Assembly: GCA_025929595.1 (NCBI GenBank)
Contig: JAICQA010000034.1
Coordinates: 1 to 13,845 of the forward strand
Direction: 5' to 3'
Length of the DNA: 13,845 nucleotides
Origin: Xanthobacteraceae bacterium
Lineage (GTDB): Bacteria > Pseudomonadota > Alphaproteobacteria > Rhizobiales > Xanthobacteraceae
In this document: positions 13,634-13,845 of the stretch, piece after piece
How the letters are laid out: each line of letters begins with the position of its first letter
Position numbering within the stretch: the stretch's first letter is position 1
Translations under genes and position numbers: made by a program
Notes under the pieces: model-generated
Seen by the model: the letters and a program-made list of their open reading frames with translations, nothing else
Told to the model about the DNA's origin: nothing
The model's database searches: none

Positions 13634-13845
13634 GTTGAACGATGACATTTCAAACAGCGAAGTTCGCGCCGATGCATTCTCGCGGCGCGTTCGCGCCCGA
13701 GGCATCGGCAGCTTCCCCTCAGCGAGGGGATGGAGCGCCGGGCGGCGCTCGGTCCGACCGCACCTTGGGGTGCGGGCGCGCCTGGCAATGCGCGCTCGCC
13801 TCCCGGCGCTCCATTTCGCGGCTTTTCTGTCCCCGGGACCGTGCT
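13634..13845. other. Gene-free right edge with further hairpins
   Basis: No convincing gene was found; open frames here are Arg-rich and lack SD sites. Structured elements are TCCCCTC-AGC-GAGGGGA (13714-13730), a 12-bp inverted repeat TGGAGCGCCGGG/CCCGGCGCTCCA (13731-13742, 13802-13813), and within it CCGCACC-TTGG-GGTGCGG (13758-13775). Together they form a foldable unit of about 100 nt. It could be a repeat element or a structured RNA, and may continue past the window. Confidence 0.5.

Noticed and set aside
13505..13705. 66-codon minus-strand frame at the right edge
   Set aside because: It lies within palindromic repeats, is Arg/Ser-rich and has no SD or known family.

Overview
The window looks like chromosomal DNA of a GC-rich alphaproteobacterium, most likely Hyphomicrobiales (Bradyrhizobiaceae/Xanthobacteraceae-like). 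The grounds are base composition, short intergenic spacers, GTG/TTG starts with good Shine-Dalgarno (SD) sites, an HRXXN-type sensor kinase with a single-domain receiver, perfect EcfG-type promoters, and rhizobial-style palindromic intergenic repeats. No tRNA, rRNA, CRISPR array, transposase or phage gene was seen.

Layout, left to right. Positions 1-177 hold the last 58 codons of a MoxR-type AAA+ ATPase. A DAO-family FAD oxidoreductase with an unusual charged C-terminal tail follows on the minus strand (181-1731), divergent from a SixA-type phosphohistidine phosphatase (1807-2325). The phosphatase meets a two-TM hypothetical protein (2322-2906, minus) end to end with overlapping stop codons. 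Next is an exported, extremely histidine-rich small protein (3063-3437, minus) with a clear terminator, then a 371-bp divergent spacer, then a large MMPL/RND-type exporter (3809-6172, plus). A small exported protein (6174-6668, minus) converges on the exporter.

The central block is on the minus strand and is transcribed from high to low coordinates: a metal-dependent amidohydrolase (9033-10400), an HRXXN (HisKA_2) membrane histidine kinase that overlaps it by 4 nt (7318-9036), and a single-domain response regulator (6757-7143). After a palindromic repeat cluster come a DUF892 ferritin-like stress protein (10640-11149), a 65-aa protein (11278-11475), a cold-shock protein (11730-11939, plus), a 78-aa Ala/Lys-rich helical protein (12111-12347, plus) and an orphan TTT/Bug-type periplasmic solute-binding protein (12463-13449, plus). 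The right edge (13503-13845) is gene-free and full of nested palindromes.

The main result is regulatory. Three perfect GGAAC-N16/17-CGTT elements, the consensus of the alphaproteobacterial general-stress sigma factor EcfG, lie upstream of the response regulator, the DUF892 gene and the 78-aa gene, each on the right strand. With the HRXXN kinase and a receiver carrying a variant of the PFxFATGY signature, this suggests a local general-stress-response module: a sensor kinase coupled to an amidohydrolase, a stress-inducible receiver that could feed back on the phosphorelay, and two stress effectors nearby. The promoter matches are read directly from the sequence. The circuit is inference.
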